Shown: positions 41,453-50,675, numbered from the stretch's first letter. The stretch is 64,000 nt of DNA from Spirochaetaceae bacterium (GCA_025358255.1 JANYKC010000095.1:186001-250000), one strand, 5' to 3'. The notes: generated from the letters alone by a model not told the origin. Made by a program: numbers and translations.

Positions 41453-44401
41453 ATGGCCCGGGCCCGCCGTCCAGGCGGGACCCGGGCTTTCCTTGCCATA
41501 GTCCTCCTGCTTTCGGCCTTCGGGGCTCCCCTGTCGGCCCAGCTAGTCGCGGCGGGCCGACAGCTCTACGTGGCCAGGACAGCCTACTTCGACATCTACT
41601 ACCCCGCGGAACTCCGCGCGCAAGCCGGCCGCCTCGCCTCCTTCGCCGACTCCGTCCGCGCCGGCCTTGTCCCCCTCTTCGACGCGACGGCCGCGCCTCG
41701 CCTTCCAGTCCTCCTCATCGATGGCCAGGCCGAGACGAACGGCTACTTCACGATAGCCCCGAGCTACCGCATCGTCCTGTATATCTCGGCCGTGGTCCTT
41801 GATGAATCCATCGGCGGCTTCAACGACGACTTGCGGAAGCTCTTCCTCCACGAACTAGCCCACTACCTCTCGCTGACAAGGATGAACGCCCCATGGAAGA
41901 CCATGGACGCCATCTTCGGCGACCTTGCCAGCCCGGCGTACTGGATGTCGCCCCTCAACTTCACCGAAGGGGCGACCGTATCCGCGGAGAGCGACGATGG
42001 CTATGGCAGGATCGACGACCCCGAGGCCCTTGGCATCGTGAGCCAGTCCCTGATCGAAGGCAAGCGCCCCGGCTATTGGCAGACCGCGGGCGCGCGCGAC
42101 CTCTATCCTTTCGGTTCCCAGTACTACCTCTTCGGAGGGGCCTTCGTGACCTGGCTCCGCGCGCGCCATGGCCAGCGGGCCTATGCCGCCTTCTGGACAA
42201 GGCTCGGCGAAGGGCGGCTTGACGACAGCATGGAAGGAGACCTCCTTTCGCGCAGCGTCTTCGGCGAGCTCTTCGGGGAAAGCCTCGAGACGGCATGGCA
42301 GGCCTTCCTTGACGAGGCGACGCCGCGCACGCCCCCCCCCGACCTCTCGCGTCGCCTTGTCAGGGCCCCCGGAAGGATCCTTGCCATGGCTGTCGGCGAC
42401 ACGTGGATCTATTGGGCCGACGCATCGAAAGGATGGATCCTGCGCATGGACAGCAAGGGCGGGAAACCTGAACGCGTCATTGCCTGCGATGGGTCCGTCA
42501 ACGCCCTCTCGCTCTCTCCCGACGAAAAAAGCCTCCTGGTCTCCGCAAGCGAAACCGCTGGGCCAGGGTCCCGCCTCATTGTCCGGGAGTATGACCTCAG
42601 TGTGAAGCGTTTCCTGGAAGGGACCCAGTACGGCATCAGGGAGGCGGCCTATCTCAGGGCGCCGGGCTCGCCTGGTGACTTCGTGGCGATCGCGATGCGC
42701 GGCCTCCAAACCGACTGCGTCCTCGTCTCGCTCGGGAAAGCCAGGGTCCTCCTGCGAGGCAACGAAGAGCTCGCCTACGGAAGCCCCCAATCCGCCGATG
42801 GCAGCGAGCTGTGGGCGATCGCGAAAGTCTCGGGGGTGAAGCGCATCATGCGCATCGCCGCCGGGAGTGATGGAACCCCGGATCCGGCAGGCGCCGAGTT
42901 CCTCGCCTTCCCCACGAACGCCGCCTTCACGCGTGGCTCCACGCCGGTGAAGAACCTCTCACTGGATTCAAGGGGGCTGGTCTTCTCCTATGCCGTCCCC
43001 CTCGACCAGGAGCTTGCCTTCCCCGGCTTCGCCCTTTACCGCATCGCCACGCTGGAGCCCCTCCCTGGCGGCGGCATGCTGCTTTCGCGCTCCAAGGCCA
43101 CGGTATCCGGCGGCGCCAACATGGGCAAGCGTGACAAGGACGGAGCCCTTTTCTACATGGGTCGCTTCTACTCAGGCGAATATCCCTGCGCCGCTCCAAA
43201 CGGGAGCGCGGCTCCTGGCGGGAGCGACTCCGACTGGCTCCGATCCGAGGCGGTATTCGATCCGGCTCCGGCTCCCCTGGTTCCGTCGCCGTCCATTGTT
43301 TCCGCGCTCGAGACCAAGGAATACCCCGCCCCGGCCTATCCCCTGCTGTTCCGTTCGATGCGCCGCCCTTATATCAGCCCGGACCTTGACTCGGCAGGAA
43401 TCGAATTCCAGGGGCAGGATCTTCCTGGCCGCCTTTCCTGGCTCGCGGGAGCCGGTTATTCCTGGGGAGCCGGTGCCGCCAACCTTTCGCTCTCCCTCGC
43501 CTTTCCACGCGCGCCGCTTTCCCTCTCCCTCTCCGGCGGGGACCGTTTTGACCTTGCCGCCGACCGCGCGTCCTATGTCCGCCAAAGCTCCCTGGCGCTC
43601 GGCGCGACCCTGGATCTCCCCTCCTGGCCGGGAAGACGGGAGCTTTCCTTCGGCGCCTTCTGCCAGCTCGGCCTCCTCGCGGCTCCGGCGGCGGGCGCCC
43701 CCTATGCCTCCGGCTACGACTACAGCGAGTGGGCCCTCGGCGCAAGCGCCTCCCTCTCGGACCTCCGCACGCCGCGCTTCCCGCCCTTCGTGCAGGAAGG
43801 TTATGCGCTTTCGATTACCGCGGACATGGAGCGCCCCTCCTTTGGACTAGGCTCCCCGATGGCCGTCGGCATGGCCCTCGAGCTGCACTCAGGCCCCCTG
43901 CGGACCGGGCTCTGGCTCTGGGGCATGGCGAGCCTTGATGGTTCTCCGCGCTTCGCCACCTCGGGTCGCTACTTCCTCTCGGAAGGCGAGGCATACCACG
44001 CGTCGATCGCCGCCCCCTGGCCCGCGTACCACGAGTACCTCGGGGTCGGCAGCCTCGGAAGCCTCTATGCCCAAGGGCAGGTGGAATGCCTCCTTCTCCC
44101 CATCGAGATCCAGGCCCGATTCCTGTGGGGGTTCTACCTCCGTCGACTAGGGCTGTCCTTGGGCGCGCGCGGCGCCTATATCGGAGGCATAGTCTCGGAC
44201 ACGGCCGCGGCCACCGGATCAGGGGCCCCCATCCTCCTGGCCTCGGCGTACGCCAGCCTTTCGATGGAAGCCGCGCCGCTTGCCGGCTCCTTGGCCCGCA
44301 TCGGCCTCATACCCAGGGCGGAGCTTTCCTGGGCACTCACGGGCGCTTACGTCACGGGATCGCCCATCGCGTTGCGATTCACCCTCGGGAGTTCATACTA
44401 G
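41453..44401 (+). CDS. Outer-membrane protein: gluzincin metallopeptidase, beta-propeller and C-terminal beta-barrel
   Basis: 982 residues from ATG 41453 (41435 also possible; neither has a good Shine-Dalgarno). Signal peptide A-F-L-A-I-V-L-L-L-S-A-F-G ending A-P-L-S-A-Q. Residues about 40-290 are a zinc metallopeptidase with F-L-H-E-L-A-H-Y (H133, E134, H137) and a downstream Glu in F-T-E-G-A. Residues about 310-600 look like a TolB/WD-type propeller (repeated L-S-L-S-P-D-E-K, W-A-I-A-K). The last ~330 residues alternate hydrophobic strands rich in aromatic residues and end in F-T-L-G-S-S-Y, an aromatic C-terminus suited to BAM-dependent insertion. The DinG-like gene starts two bases after its stop. 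Confidence 0.75.
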   Translation: MARARRPGGTRAFLAIVLLLSAFGAPLSAQLVAAGRQLYVARTAYFDIYYPAELRAQAGRLASFADSVRAGLVPLFDATAAPRLPVLLIDGQAETNGYFTIAPSYRIVLYISAVVLDESIGGFNDDLRKLFLHELAHYLSLTRMNAPWKTMDAIFGDLASPAYWMSPLNFTEGATVSAESDDGYGRIDDPEALGIVSQSLIEGKRPGYWQTAGARDLYPFGSQYYLFGGAFVTWLRARHGQRAYAAFWTRLGEGRLDDSMEGDLLSRSVFGELFGESLETAWQAFLDEATPRTPPPDLSRRLVRAPGRILAMAVGDTWIYWADASKGWILRMDSKGGKPERVIACDGSVNALSLSPDEKSLLVSASETAGPGSRLIVREYDLSVKRFLEGTQYGIREAAYLRAPGSPGDFVAIAMRGLQTDCVLVSLGKARVLLRGNEELAYGSPQSADGSELWAIAKVSGVKRIMRIAAGSDGTPDPAGAEFLAFPTNAAFTRGSTPVKNLSLDSRGLVFSYAVPLDQELAFPGFALYRIATLEPLPGGGMLLSRSKATVSGGANMGKRDKDGALFYMGRFYSGEYPCAAPNGSAAPGGSDSDWLRSEAVFDPAPAPLVPSPSIVSALETKEYPAPAYPLLFRSMRRPYISPDLDSAGIEFQGQDLPGRLSWLAGAGYSWGAGAANLSLSLAFPRAPLSLSLSGGDRFDLAADRASYVRQSSLALGATLDLPSWPGRRELSFGAFCQLGLLAAPAAGAPYASGYDYSEWALGASASLSDLRTPRFPPFVQEGYALSITADMERPSFGLGSPMAVGMALELHSGPLRTGLWLWGMASLDGSPRFATSGRYFLSEGEAYHASIAAPWPAYHEYLGVGSLGSLYAQGQVECLLLPIEIQARFLWGFYLRRLGLSLGARGAYIGGIVSDTAAATGSGAPILLASAYASLSMEAAPLAGSLARIGLIPRAELSWALTGAYVTGSPIALRFTLGSSY

Positions 44402-44403
44402 CC

Positions 44404-46839
44404 ATGGAAATCAAGGAACGATTCACCGATGGGGCCGCCGAGGCCCTCCGCGAAGCCATAGAGGAAGCCGGCGGCAACGAGGTCTTCGCTGCCTGCCGCC
44501 TTGACGACGACGGCCTCCTCTTCGAGGTCCTCATCGCCGCCCGCGGCAACAAGGGAGCGGTCCTCGCCCTCGAGCCCTACATTGAGCGAGGGGACGTCAT
44601 CGTCCACAACCATCCCTCCGGCGCCTTGCATCCGAGCGACGCGGACCTCCAGGTCGCGGGGGAAGCCGGACAGAGGGGCGTGGGCTCCTATATCGTGAAC
44701 AACGGCGTCTCCGAGGTCTACGTCATCGCCGAACCGGCCCGCCGCAAGGCCTACACGATGCTCGACGAGCACGAGATCCCAGGCGTCCTGGATGCCGGCG
44801 GCAAGATGGCCTCCATGATCAGCGACTACGAGCCCCGTCCCAGCCAGGTGCGCCTCACCAGGGACATCGTGCGCTCCTACAACGAGTCGCGCATCCTTGC
44901 CGCGGAGGCGGGCACGGGCGTCGGCAAGTCCTTCGCCTACCTGGTGCCCTCCTTCGCCTGGGCCATCAAGAACGAGGAGAGGATCGTCATCTCGACCGCG
45001 ACGATCAACCTCCAGAAGCAGCTCATCGACAAGGACATACCCGTCGTCCAACGCCTCTTCCGCAAGCCGACGAAGGCTGTCCTCGTGAAGGGCCGCGGCA
45101 ACTACCTCTGCCGTACCCGGCTCGGGGAGGTGCTCGACGAGGAGGGCCTTTTCACCGAGGAGACGAGCCCCCTGCGCAGCATCGCGGCCTGGGCGGAGAC
45201 AAGCACCACAGGCGACCGCTCGGACCTCTCGTTCTGGCCGGAGGAAGGCCTGTGGACCCGCGTCGCGAGCGAGGCGGACAGCTGCCTGGGCTTGCGCTGC
45301 CCGCATCGCGAGAAGTGCTTTCTCCTGCGCATGCGCCGGGAGGCCGCCGACGCCCAGGTCATCGTCGCCAACCACCACATCCTTTTCTCCGACCTGTCCG
45401 CGCGCATGAACGGCGCCGGCTACGAGGGGACCGCCGTCCTGCCGCCATTCCGCATCCTCGTCCTGGACGAGGCCCATGCGGTCGAGTCGAGCGCGACGAG
45501 CTTCTTCTCCATGGAACTGACCCGGTTCTCGGTGAACAAGCAGCTCTCAAGGCTTTCCCGGAAAAGGGGCACCCGCAGTTTCGGCGTCGCCCAACGCCTC
45601 CTCGAGATCCACGACTTCCCTCGCGCTGGCCTCGACGCCCTGCCCCAGGCCATGGCCCGCGCGCGCGAGGCGATGGACGCCCTTGACAGCAGGGCCATCC
45701 TCCTCTTCGAGGGGAAGGAACGCAGCTATCGGCTAACCCAGAGGACGCCGGCCATCGAAGACAACCTGGTGCGCCCGATGGGCGAGCTTGAGCGCCGGCT
45801 CCTCGGCTGCACGGAGATCCTCCGCGCCGCCCTCGAGGAGGCGCCCGAGGAGGCCGCCCAGGACCGCTCGGTCTACGAAGCCAAGCTCGCGATGAGGCGG
45901 CTGTCTGGCGCGGCGGAGATCTGCGCGAAGTTCAAGGACTTCGACCAGCACCCCGACCTGGTCTTCTATCTCGAGAAAAAGAGGACAAGCCAGGGGGAGA
46001 GCTTCGTCGAATACGTGGCGAGCCCCTTGGACATCACGGGCCTCATGGAGGAAGCGGTCTTCTCCAAGTTCCGCTCCGTGATCTGCACTTCTGCGACCCT
46101 GTCCGTGGGCGAAAGCTTCGACTTCTGGAAGGCCCGTGTCGGCCTCAAGAAGACGGACCTTCCCGTGGACACCGCCACCTATCCCTCGCCCTTCCCCTTC
46201 AGGACCAACGCCCTCCTCGCGATCGACAAAGGCGCGCCGCCTCCGGAGAACCCCGCTTTCAAGTCCTATGTGAACAAGGCCGTGGTGGAGCTCCTCAAGG
46301 CCTCGGGCGGCCGGGCCCTGGTCCTCTTCACCGCCTATGACGCCCTCAAGGAAGCCTACGAGAAAGCCCTGCCCGTCATGGCACAGATGGGCATAGCCTG
46401 CATGCGTCAAGGAGAGGGCGAACGGGGAAAACTGCTCACGGCCTTCAAGGACGACATATCGAGCGTGCTTTTCGCGACGGATTCCTTCTGGGAAGGCATC
46501 GACGCGCCGGGTGAGACCCTCTCCCTCGTCATCATCGCCAAGCTTCCCTTCAAGGTGCCCACCGATCCCGTCCAGATGGCCAGGAGCGAAGCCTGCGAGA
46601 AACGCGGGGGCAACGCCTTCATGGAGATCTCGCTGCCTGAGGCGGTGATCAGGCTCAAGCAGGGTTTCGGCCGCCTCATACGCCATTCCATGGACAGGGG
46701 AGCCGTCGTCATCCTCGACTCGCGCCTCATCGCCAAGCGCTACGGACCGCTTTTCGTGGAGAGCCTGCCACCCTGCAAGCTGGTGGCAGAAGATCTCCCA
46801 ACTATCACAAAAGCCGTCAAGCGCTTCCTGGACGACTAG
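44404..46839 (+). CDS. DinG/XPD-type iron-sulfur helicase with N-terminal RadC/JAMM domain
   Basis: 811 residues. Residues 1-125 carry the complete JAMM metallopeptidase motif as in RadC: H68-N-H70-P-S-G then P-S-D-A-D81, with E26 as the likely upstream acid. Residues 145-811 are an SF2 helicase of the DinG/XPD family: Walker A A-G-T-G-V-G-K-S near residue 165, four Cys for a 4Fe-4S cluster (Y-L-C-R, then D-S-C-L-G-L-R-C-P-H-R-E-K-C near residue 300), D-E-A-H near residue 358, and the C-terminal G-F-G-R-L-I-R-H-S. DinG unwinds R-loops and 5'-tailed duplexes. The ATG follows the previous stop by two bases. The RadC-like part is absent from E. coli DinG. Confidence 0.9.
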   Translation: MEIKERFTDGAAEALREAIEEAGGNEVFAACRLDDDGLLFEVLIAARGNKGAVLALEPYIERGDVIVHNHPSGALHPSDADLQVAGEAGQRGVGSYIVNNGVSEVYVIAEPARRKAYTMLDEHEIPGVLDAGGKMASMISDYEPRPSQVRLTRDIVRSYNESRILAAEAGTGVGKSFAYLVPSFAWAIKNEERIVISTATINLQKQLIDKDIPVVQRLFRKPTKAVLVKGRGNYLCRTRLGEVLDEEGLFTEETSPLRSIAAWAETSTTGDRSDLSFWPEEGLWTRVASEADSCLGLRCPHREKCFLLRMRREAADAQVIVANHHILFSDLSARMNGAGYEGTAVLPPFRILVLDEAHAVESSATSFFSMELTRFSVNKQLSRLSRKRGTRSFGVAQRLLEIHDFPRAGLDALPQAMARAREAMDALDSRAILLFEGKERSYRLTQRTPAIEDNLVRPMGELERRLLGCTEILRAALEEAPEEAAQDRSVYEAKLAMRRLSGAAEICAKFKDFDQHPDLVFYLEKKRTSQGESFVEYVASPLDITGLMEEAVFSKFRSVICTSATLSVGESFDFWKARVGLKKTDLPVDTATYPSPFPFRTNALLAIDKGAPPPENPAFKSYVNKAVVELLKASGGRALVLFTAYDALKEAYEKALPVMAQMGIACMRQGEGERGKLLTAFKDDISSVLFATDSFWEGIDAPGETLSLVIIAKLPFKVPTDPVQMARSEACEKRGGNAFMEISLPEAVIRLKQGFGRLIRHSMDRGAVVILDSRLIAKRYGPLFVESLPPCKLVAEDLPTITKAVKRFLDD

Positions 46840-46900
46840 GAAGGGAGGCCGGTGACGCGCAGCCCGGGCCGACGGCTGGGCGCTGTCGGCTCAGGCACCG

Positions 46901-46929
46901 TTGCCAGCCGGGTCGCTCCCGTGTAGAAT
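46901..46929 (+). promoter_or_regulatory. Promoter of manA, leaderless
   Basis: TTGCCA (46901-46906), a 17-base spacer, TAGAAT (46924-46929), ATG nine bases later without a Shine-Dalgarno sequence. Confidence 0.65.
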
Positions 46930-46938
46930 CGGCCAATC

Positions 46939-48168
46939 ATGCGGCTATACCGGCTCGAGAATCCCGTCCAGCGCTATTCATGGGGCAGTGTCGAGGGTCT
47001 CAAGGACTGCCTGGGTGTCCCCAATCCCGGGAATGAACCACTCGCCGAGATCTGGATGGGGGCTCACCCCAGGGCGCCGTCCCTCATCCGGGCGGGTGAC
47101 CGGCTCCTGCGGCTGGATGACTTCATCCAGGAAGCGCCGGAAGCCTGCCTCGGGGCCCGGGTGGCCACGCGATTCGGCGATTCCCTCCCCTTCCTCCTCA
47201 AGGCCCTTTCGGCGGCCGGTCCCCTCTCAATCCAGGCCCACCCGGCGAAGCGCAAGGCGGAAAGCGGCTATGAGCACGAGAACCTCGCGAGCATCCCCCT
47301 GGACGCGCCTGAACGCAACTACCGCGACCGGAACCAGAAGGCGGAGATGGTCGTCGCCCTTACGAGGTTCGAAGGCCTCTTCGGTTTCAGGCCGATAGCG
47401 GAAATCATCGCGAACGTCAGGCTCCTCATGCCCGCCGGATCGGAAAGGCTCATCGGCCGCCTCGAGAAAAACCCCGGACGCGTCGAGCTCAGCGTGCTTT
47501 TCTACAGCGTCATCGCAAGCGACCAAGCGACCAAGGACGGGATCTTGGCCCGCACCGATCCCATCATCGAAGGCCTCCTCAAGGGAGGGGGCCTTGACGA
47601 GGTGGAGACTGCGGCTTTCCGTCTCACCCGCCGGCTTCGCGAAGCCTTTCCGGGGGACATAGGCGCCCTCGCGCCCCTTGTCCTCAACCATGTCATCCTT
47701 GAACCGGGTGAATCCCTCTATGTCGCGCCCGGCGAGCTCCATGCCTACATGCTGGGCGAATCGCTCGAGCTCATGGCCAACTCGGACAATGTCATCCGCG
47801 GGGCCCTCACCAAGAAGCATGTGGATGTCCCTGAACTTGTCTCCGTCCTCACCTTCGATTCGGACAAGGCCGTGCCATTCATGGCCAAGGAAATGCTTGC
47901 CCATGAGGAGTTCTACCCCCTCCTCTCCCCCGACTTCAGGCTTTCGCGCATCACCCTCGATGGGTCGGACAAGGTCGTGAAGGCGCCGACGGGACCGGAA
48001 CTCCTCCTGTGCGCGCGGGGCAGGATGTCCCTCGAGGGCGACGGAGGGAGGCTGGAGGTCGAGAGCGGAGGCGCAGCCTTCGCATGCGCGGATTGCGGCG
48101 GGTATTCCATCTCCGGCAAGGCCGTCGTCTACAGGGCCTTTGTCCCCGATGGCGAAGCGGTATCTTGA
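46939..48168 (+). CDS. manA: Mannose-6-phosphate isomerase, type I
   Basis: 409 residues, zinc-dependent cupin-type isomerase interconverting mannose-6-phosphate and fructose-6-phosphate. Visible: N-P-V-Q-R-Y-S-W-G, A-E-I-W-M-G-A-H-P-R-A-P-S near residue 33, the metal motif P-L-S-I-Q-A-H-P near residue 97, D-R-N-Q-K-A-E-M near residue 134 (zinc Glu) and Y-V-A-P-G-E-L-H-A-Y near residue 262. Provides mannose units for surface polysaccharide or feeds mannose into glycolysis. Its stop overlaps the TTG start of the next gene. Confidence 0.95.
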   Translation: MRLYRLENPVQRYSWGSVEGLKDCLGVPNPGNEPLAEIWMGAHPRAPSLIRAGDRLLRLDDFIQEAPEACLGARVATRFGDSLPFLLKALSAAGPLSIQAHPAKRKAESGYEHENLASIPLDAPERNYRDRNQKAEMVVALTRFEGLFGFRPIAEIIANVRLLMPAGSERLIGRLEKNPGRVELSVLFYSVIASDQATKDGILARTDPIIEGLLKGGGLDEVETAAFRLTRRLREAFPGDIGALAPLVLNHVILEPGESLYVAPGELHAYMLGESLELMANSDNVIRGALTKKHVDVPELVSVLTFDSDKAVPFMAKEMLAHEEFYPLLSPDFRLSRITLDGSDKVVKAPTGPELLLCARGRMSLEGDGGRLEVESGGAAFACADCGGYSISGKAVVYRAFVPDGEAVS

Positions 48169-48656
48169 ACGTCTACGCCGACGGGGACAGCCTCCAGCCC
48201 GAGATCAGGGCCCTCCTTGGGCGCAGGCAAGCTCGAGAGGAGGGACGCGCCGCAGCCGCAGGCGAGGAGCCGAAGTGGGGCCTGACCTTCGTCGCGGCCA
48301 AGGCCATCCCCATCCCGGCAGGAGGTCGTCTCGTCGTGGTCGAAGGCGGCCCCGGCGCGGCAGATGACAGGATCGTGGAAATCGCCGAGGCGGGGGATCT
48401 CGCGGTCACCCGGGACCTGCCCCTGGCGGAGCGCCTGGCCTTGAAGGGACTGAGGGTGCTCAATGACCGTGGAGACGTCTTCACGACGGAAAACTCAGGC
48501 GAGAGGCGATCGATGCGCGACCGCGCCGAGGAGCTTCGCGGCCTCGGCCTGGCGCCGGAATCCCGCAAGGGCAGGACCTGGGGGCAGAGGGAATTCAAGG
48601 CCTTCGCCGATGCCCTGGACAGGGAGCTGGCCAGGGCGCTCAGGAAAAACCAGTAG
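48165..48656 (+). CDS. UPF0178 (YaiI/YqxD, DUF188) family protein
   Basis: 163 residues from TTG 48165, which overlaps the manA stop (TTGA). Clear family features: V-V-V-E-G-G-P-G-A-A-D-D-R-I-V-E, G-D-L-A-V-T-R-D-L-P-L-A, F-T-T-E-N-S-G-E-R-R-S-M-R-D and the final F-A-D-A-L-D-R-E-L. The fold is PIN-like. The family's first motif, V-D-A-D-A-C-P, is altered here to Y-A-D-G-D-S-L, so one of the usual acidic/Cys positions has changed. Function of the family is unknown; nuclease activity has been suggested from the fold. Coupled to manA only by position. Confidence 0.85.
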   Translation: MNVYADGDSLQPEIRALLGRRQAREEGRAAAAGEEPKWGLTFVAAKAIPIPAGGRLVVVEGGPGAADDRIVEIAEAGDLAVTRDLPLAERLALKGLRVLNDRGDVFTTENSGERRSMRDRAEELRGLGLAPESRKGRTWGQREFKAFADALDRELARALRKNQ

Positions 48657-48682
48657 ATCCCAGCCTGTTTCCGCCGATGCTC

Positions 48683-48704
48683 CCGGCATCCTCCCGGATG
48701 CCGG
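48683..48704. terminator. Hairpin between convergent genes
   Basis: CCGGCATCC (48683-48691) pairs fully with GGATGCCGG (48696-48704) with a 4-base loop, between the ends of the UPF0178 and transglycosylase genes. No T run on either side, so termination efficiency is uncertain. Confidence 0.5.
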
Positions 48705-48705
48705 A

Positions 48706-49713
48706 TCATTGCGCAATCATGGCGGCGCGGCTTTCCTCCTCGGAAGCCTCGGGCCCGCCATCAGCGGCGACGGCGGCCTCCCCCCCCGGCTCGGGCGTGG
48801 CGGGCGGCTTGGCGACCGGCAGGACAAGCGGCGAGGCAAGCGGATCGCCGGCGCCGGCGCTTGCGGTGGGGGGCTCAGGGTTCACATACCGGTGGACCAG
48901 GTAGGCGAAGCGCTCGCGCACTATCGCGCTCTTGCCGATCGTATCGGGGTTGAAGCGGATGGGCGACGAGAGCAGGGCAATGAGGCGCGCCCCCTCCTCC
49001 CGCGAGATTTTCTGCACTCCCACCCCGTAGTAATGCCGTGCCGCCGCCTCGATGCCGAAAAGGCCCTTCCCCCATTCGGCGTAGCCGAAGTAGAGCTCGA
49101 GTATGCGCGCCTTCGGGAGGAAAAGCTCCAGTTCAAGGGCGACGATCACCTCTGCGTATTTCCGGACATAGCTCTTGACCGGGACAAGGAAAAGCGTGCG
49201 CGCGACCTGCATGGTGAGGGTCGAACCGCCGTAGAGGGGCTTGCTGAGGCGCTGGTTTATTTCGTAGGCCCGCTTGAAAGCCGCGGGATCGATGCCGTGG
49301 TGTTCGTAGAACTTGTCATCCTCGATCGCCACCAGCATGGAGCGCAGGTAGGCCGGAACCTGGCGGAGGCTCAGGTCACGGGGCCTTTCCAGTTTCCAGC
49401 CGTCATCCCATTTCCGGTAGGCCATGAGGACGGTGGCCGAGGGATCGACAAAGCGGTAAGCCAGGATGAGGAGGGAGGTCGAGAGGATCCAGGCGAGGTG
49501 GACGAGGATCACGCCCAAAAAAATCGCGCGGAAGACCCGCCGCGGCAGCCCTGGGCGAGCTAGGTACGGAGCGAGCCTGGCCGCCTTGAGCTCCGGGGGC
49601 AGGTCGAAGCCCAAGGCACCAAGGCGAAGGCGGGATTCAAAGGCGCGGGCGCTGGCCTTTTCAAAACCAGCCCATGAAGGAAAGGCTGTTTCGCGGCGGG
49701 ATGCAGGATTCAT
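48706..49713 (-). CDS. mtgA: Monofunctional peptidoglycan glycosyltransferase (GT51)
   Basis: 335 residues. One N-terminal membrane anchor (about residues 60-85), then a GT51 domain with the hallmark motifs M-L-V-A-I-E-D-D-K-F-Y-E-H-H-G-I-D (catalytic Glu; canonical E-D-x-x-F-x-x-H-x-G), G-G-S-T-L-T-M-Q-V-A-R near residue 165, K-Y-A-E-V-I-V-A-L-E-L-E and I-L-E-L-Y-F. There is no transpeptidase domain; a Pro/Ala/Glu-rich tail of about 50 residues follows. It polymerises lipid II into glycan strands at the outer face of the inner membrane. Start uncertain: ATG 49713 lacks a good Shine-Dalgarno sequence. Confidence 0.9.
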   Translation of the reverse strand: MNPASRRETAFPSWAGFEKASARAFESRLRLGALGFDLPPELKAARLAPYLARPGLPRRVFRAIFLGVILVHLAWILSTSLLILAYRFVDPSATVLMAYRKWDDGWKLERPRDLSLRQVPAYLRSMLVAIEDDKFYEHHGIDPAAFKRAYEINQRLSKPLYGGSTLTMQVARTLFLVPVKSYVRKYAEVIVALELELFLPKARILELYFGYAEWGKGLFGIEAAARHYYGVGVQKISREEGARLIALLSSPIRFNPDTIGKSAIVRERFAYLVHRYVNPEPPTASAGAGDPLASPLVLPVAKPPATPEPGGEAAVAADGGPEASEEESRAAMIAQ

Positions 49714-49825
49714 GAGGGTGGAGGAACGATACCACGGGGAAAGAGCGAGGGGCAAGGTGCGGGAGGAAAGCTGACGCCCAGGCGCGAGTATTGCGTCGAG
49801 GAAGCCTTTATAATAGAACTAAGCG

Positions 49826-50617
49826 ATGAAAGACGCCCCGCTATCGCTTTTTTCCGCCAAGGCCATTGCGGCCGCTCTCCTTCTCGCCTCGCTGTCCATG
49901 TCCCCTGTCCTTGCGCAATCCGGAGATCTCGGCTACTTCCTTCCCGCCAAGGGCGGTCCCATCGCCATCTCGCGCTTCGCCGCCGACGCTGCCTACCCGG
50001 CGGCGGCAGCGCCCGATGCGACGGCTTCCGCGACCGCGTTGCCGCCGGCTACGACCGCGTTGCCGCCGGCTACGGCCAGGTTGCCGACGGCAGCGACCTT
50101 CCTCGGCTTTCCGGACAAGATCGCCTTCCACCGCTTCTCCGGATGGGCGGCAGGCGGGACCTTGCTGGCCGCGGGCATTGTAGGAGGCATCCATTTCCTC
50201 GGCATGATGGACGAAGCCCATGCCTACCGCGATTCCCTGGGCATCGACGAATTCGACTCGACCCTCTGCCCGCCCAAGGTCGAAACCGTCTGGGGCGGCA
50301 GCGTCCAACAGGCCTTGAGATGGACCCATGTAGGCTTCCTTGGCCTGGGCGAGCTGTTCTATGCCGCCAACGCGGTGACGGGCACGAGCCTCATCGGCCC
50401 TCTCCCGCCCGGATGGACCAAGTCCAGGATCCATCGCTACGCCTTCTTTGGCCATGCGACCCTCATGGTCTCGGAAGCGATCCTCGGCATCTTCATGTCG
50501 GATGCCCTGAAACGGGGAGATCACGAGACGATGCGGGCCCTCGGCGCCGCCCATGTGGCGATCGGCATCGCGATCCCGACCGTCATCCTCGGGGCCGGGG
50601 CGATCATGGACCGATAG
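49826..50617 (+). CDS. Exported/membrane protein with four helices and conserved-looking His residues
   Basis: 263 residues. Signal peptide ending V-L-A-Q (about residue 31), a Pro/Ala/Thr linker with a short repeat (A-L-P-P-A-T), then four membrane helices (about residues 107-128, 165-182, 210-230, 238-260). His residues lie near helix ends (F-H-R-F-S-G-W, R-W-T-H-V-G-F, I-H-R-Y-A-F-F-G-H, A-A-H-V-A-I-G), a layout like four-helix cytochrome b561-type proteins that hold heme between His pairs. This is suggestive only; no family match is claimed. A TATAAT at 49809-49814 lies 11 bases before the ATG. Confidence 0.55.
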   Translation: MKDAPLSLFSAKAIAAALLLASLSMSPVLAQSGDLGYFLPAKGGPIAISRFAADAAYPAAAAPDATASATALPPATTALPPATARLPTAATFLGFPDKIAFHRFSGWAAGGTLLAAGIVGGIHFLGMMDEAHAYRDSLGIDEFDSTLCPPKVETVWGGSVQQALRWTHVGFLGLGELFYAANAVTGTSLIGPLPPGWTKSRIHRYAFFGHATLMVSEAILGIFMSDALKRGDHETMRALGAAHVAIGIAIPTVILGAGAIMDR

Positions 50618-50675
50618 GTTTTTTCCAGGCGACCAACCGCGGCGAGCTAGCCTTGTAGGGCAAGCCCCGCTTTCC

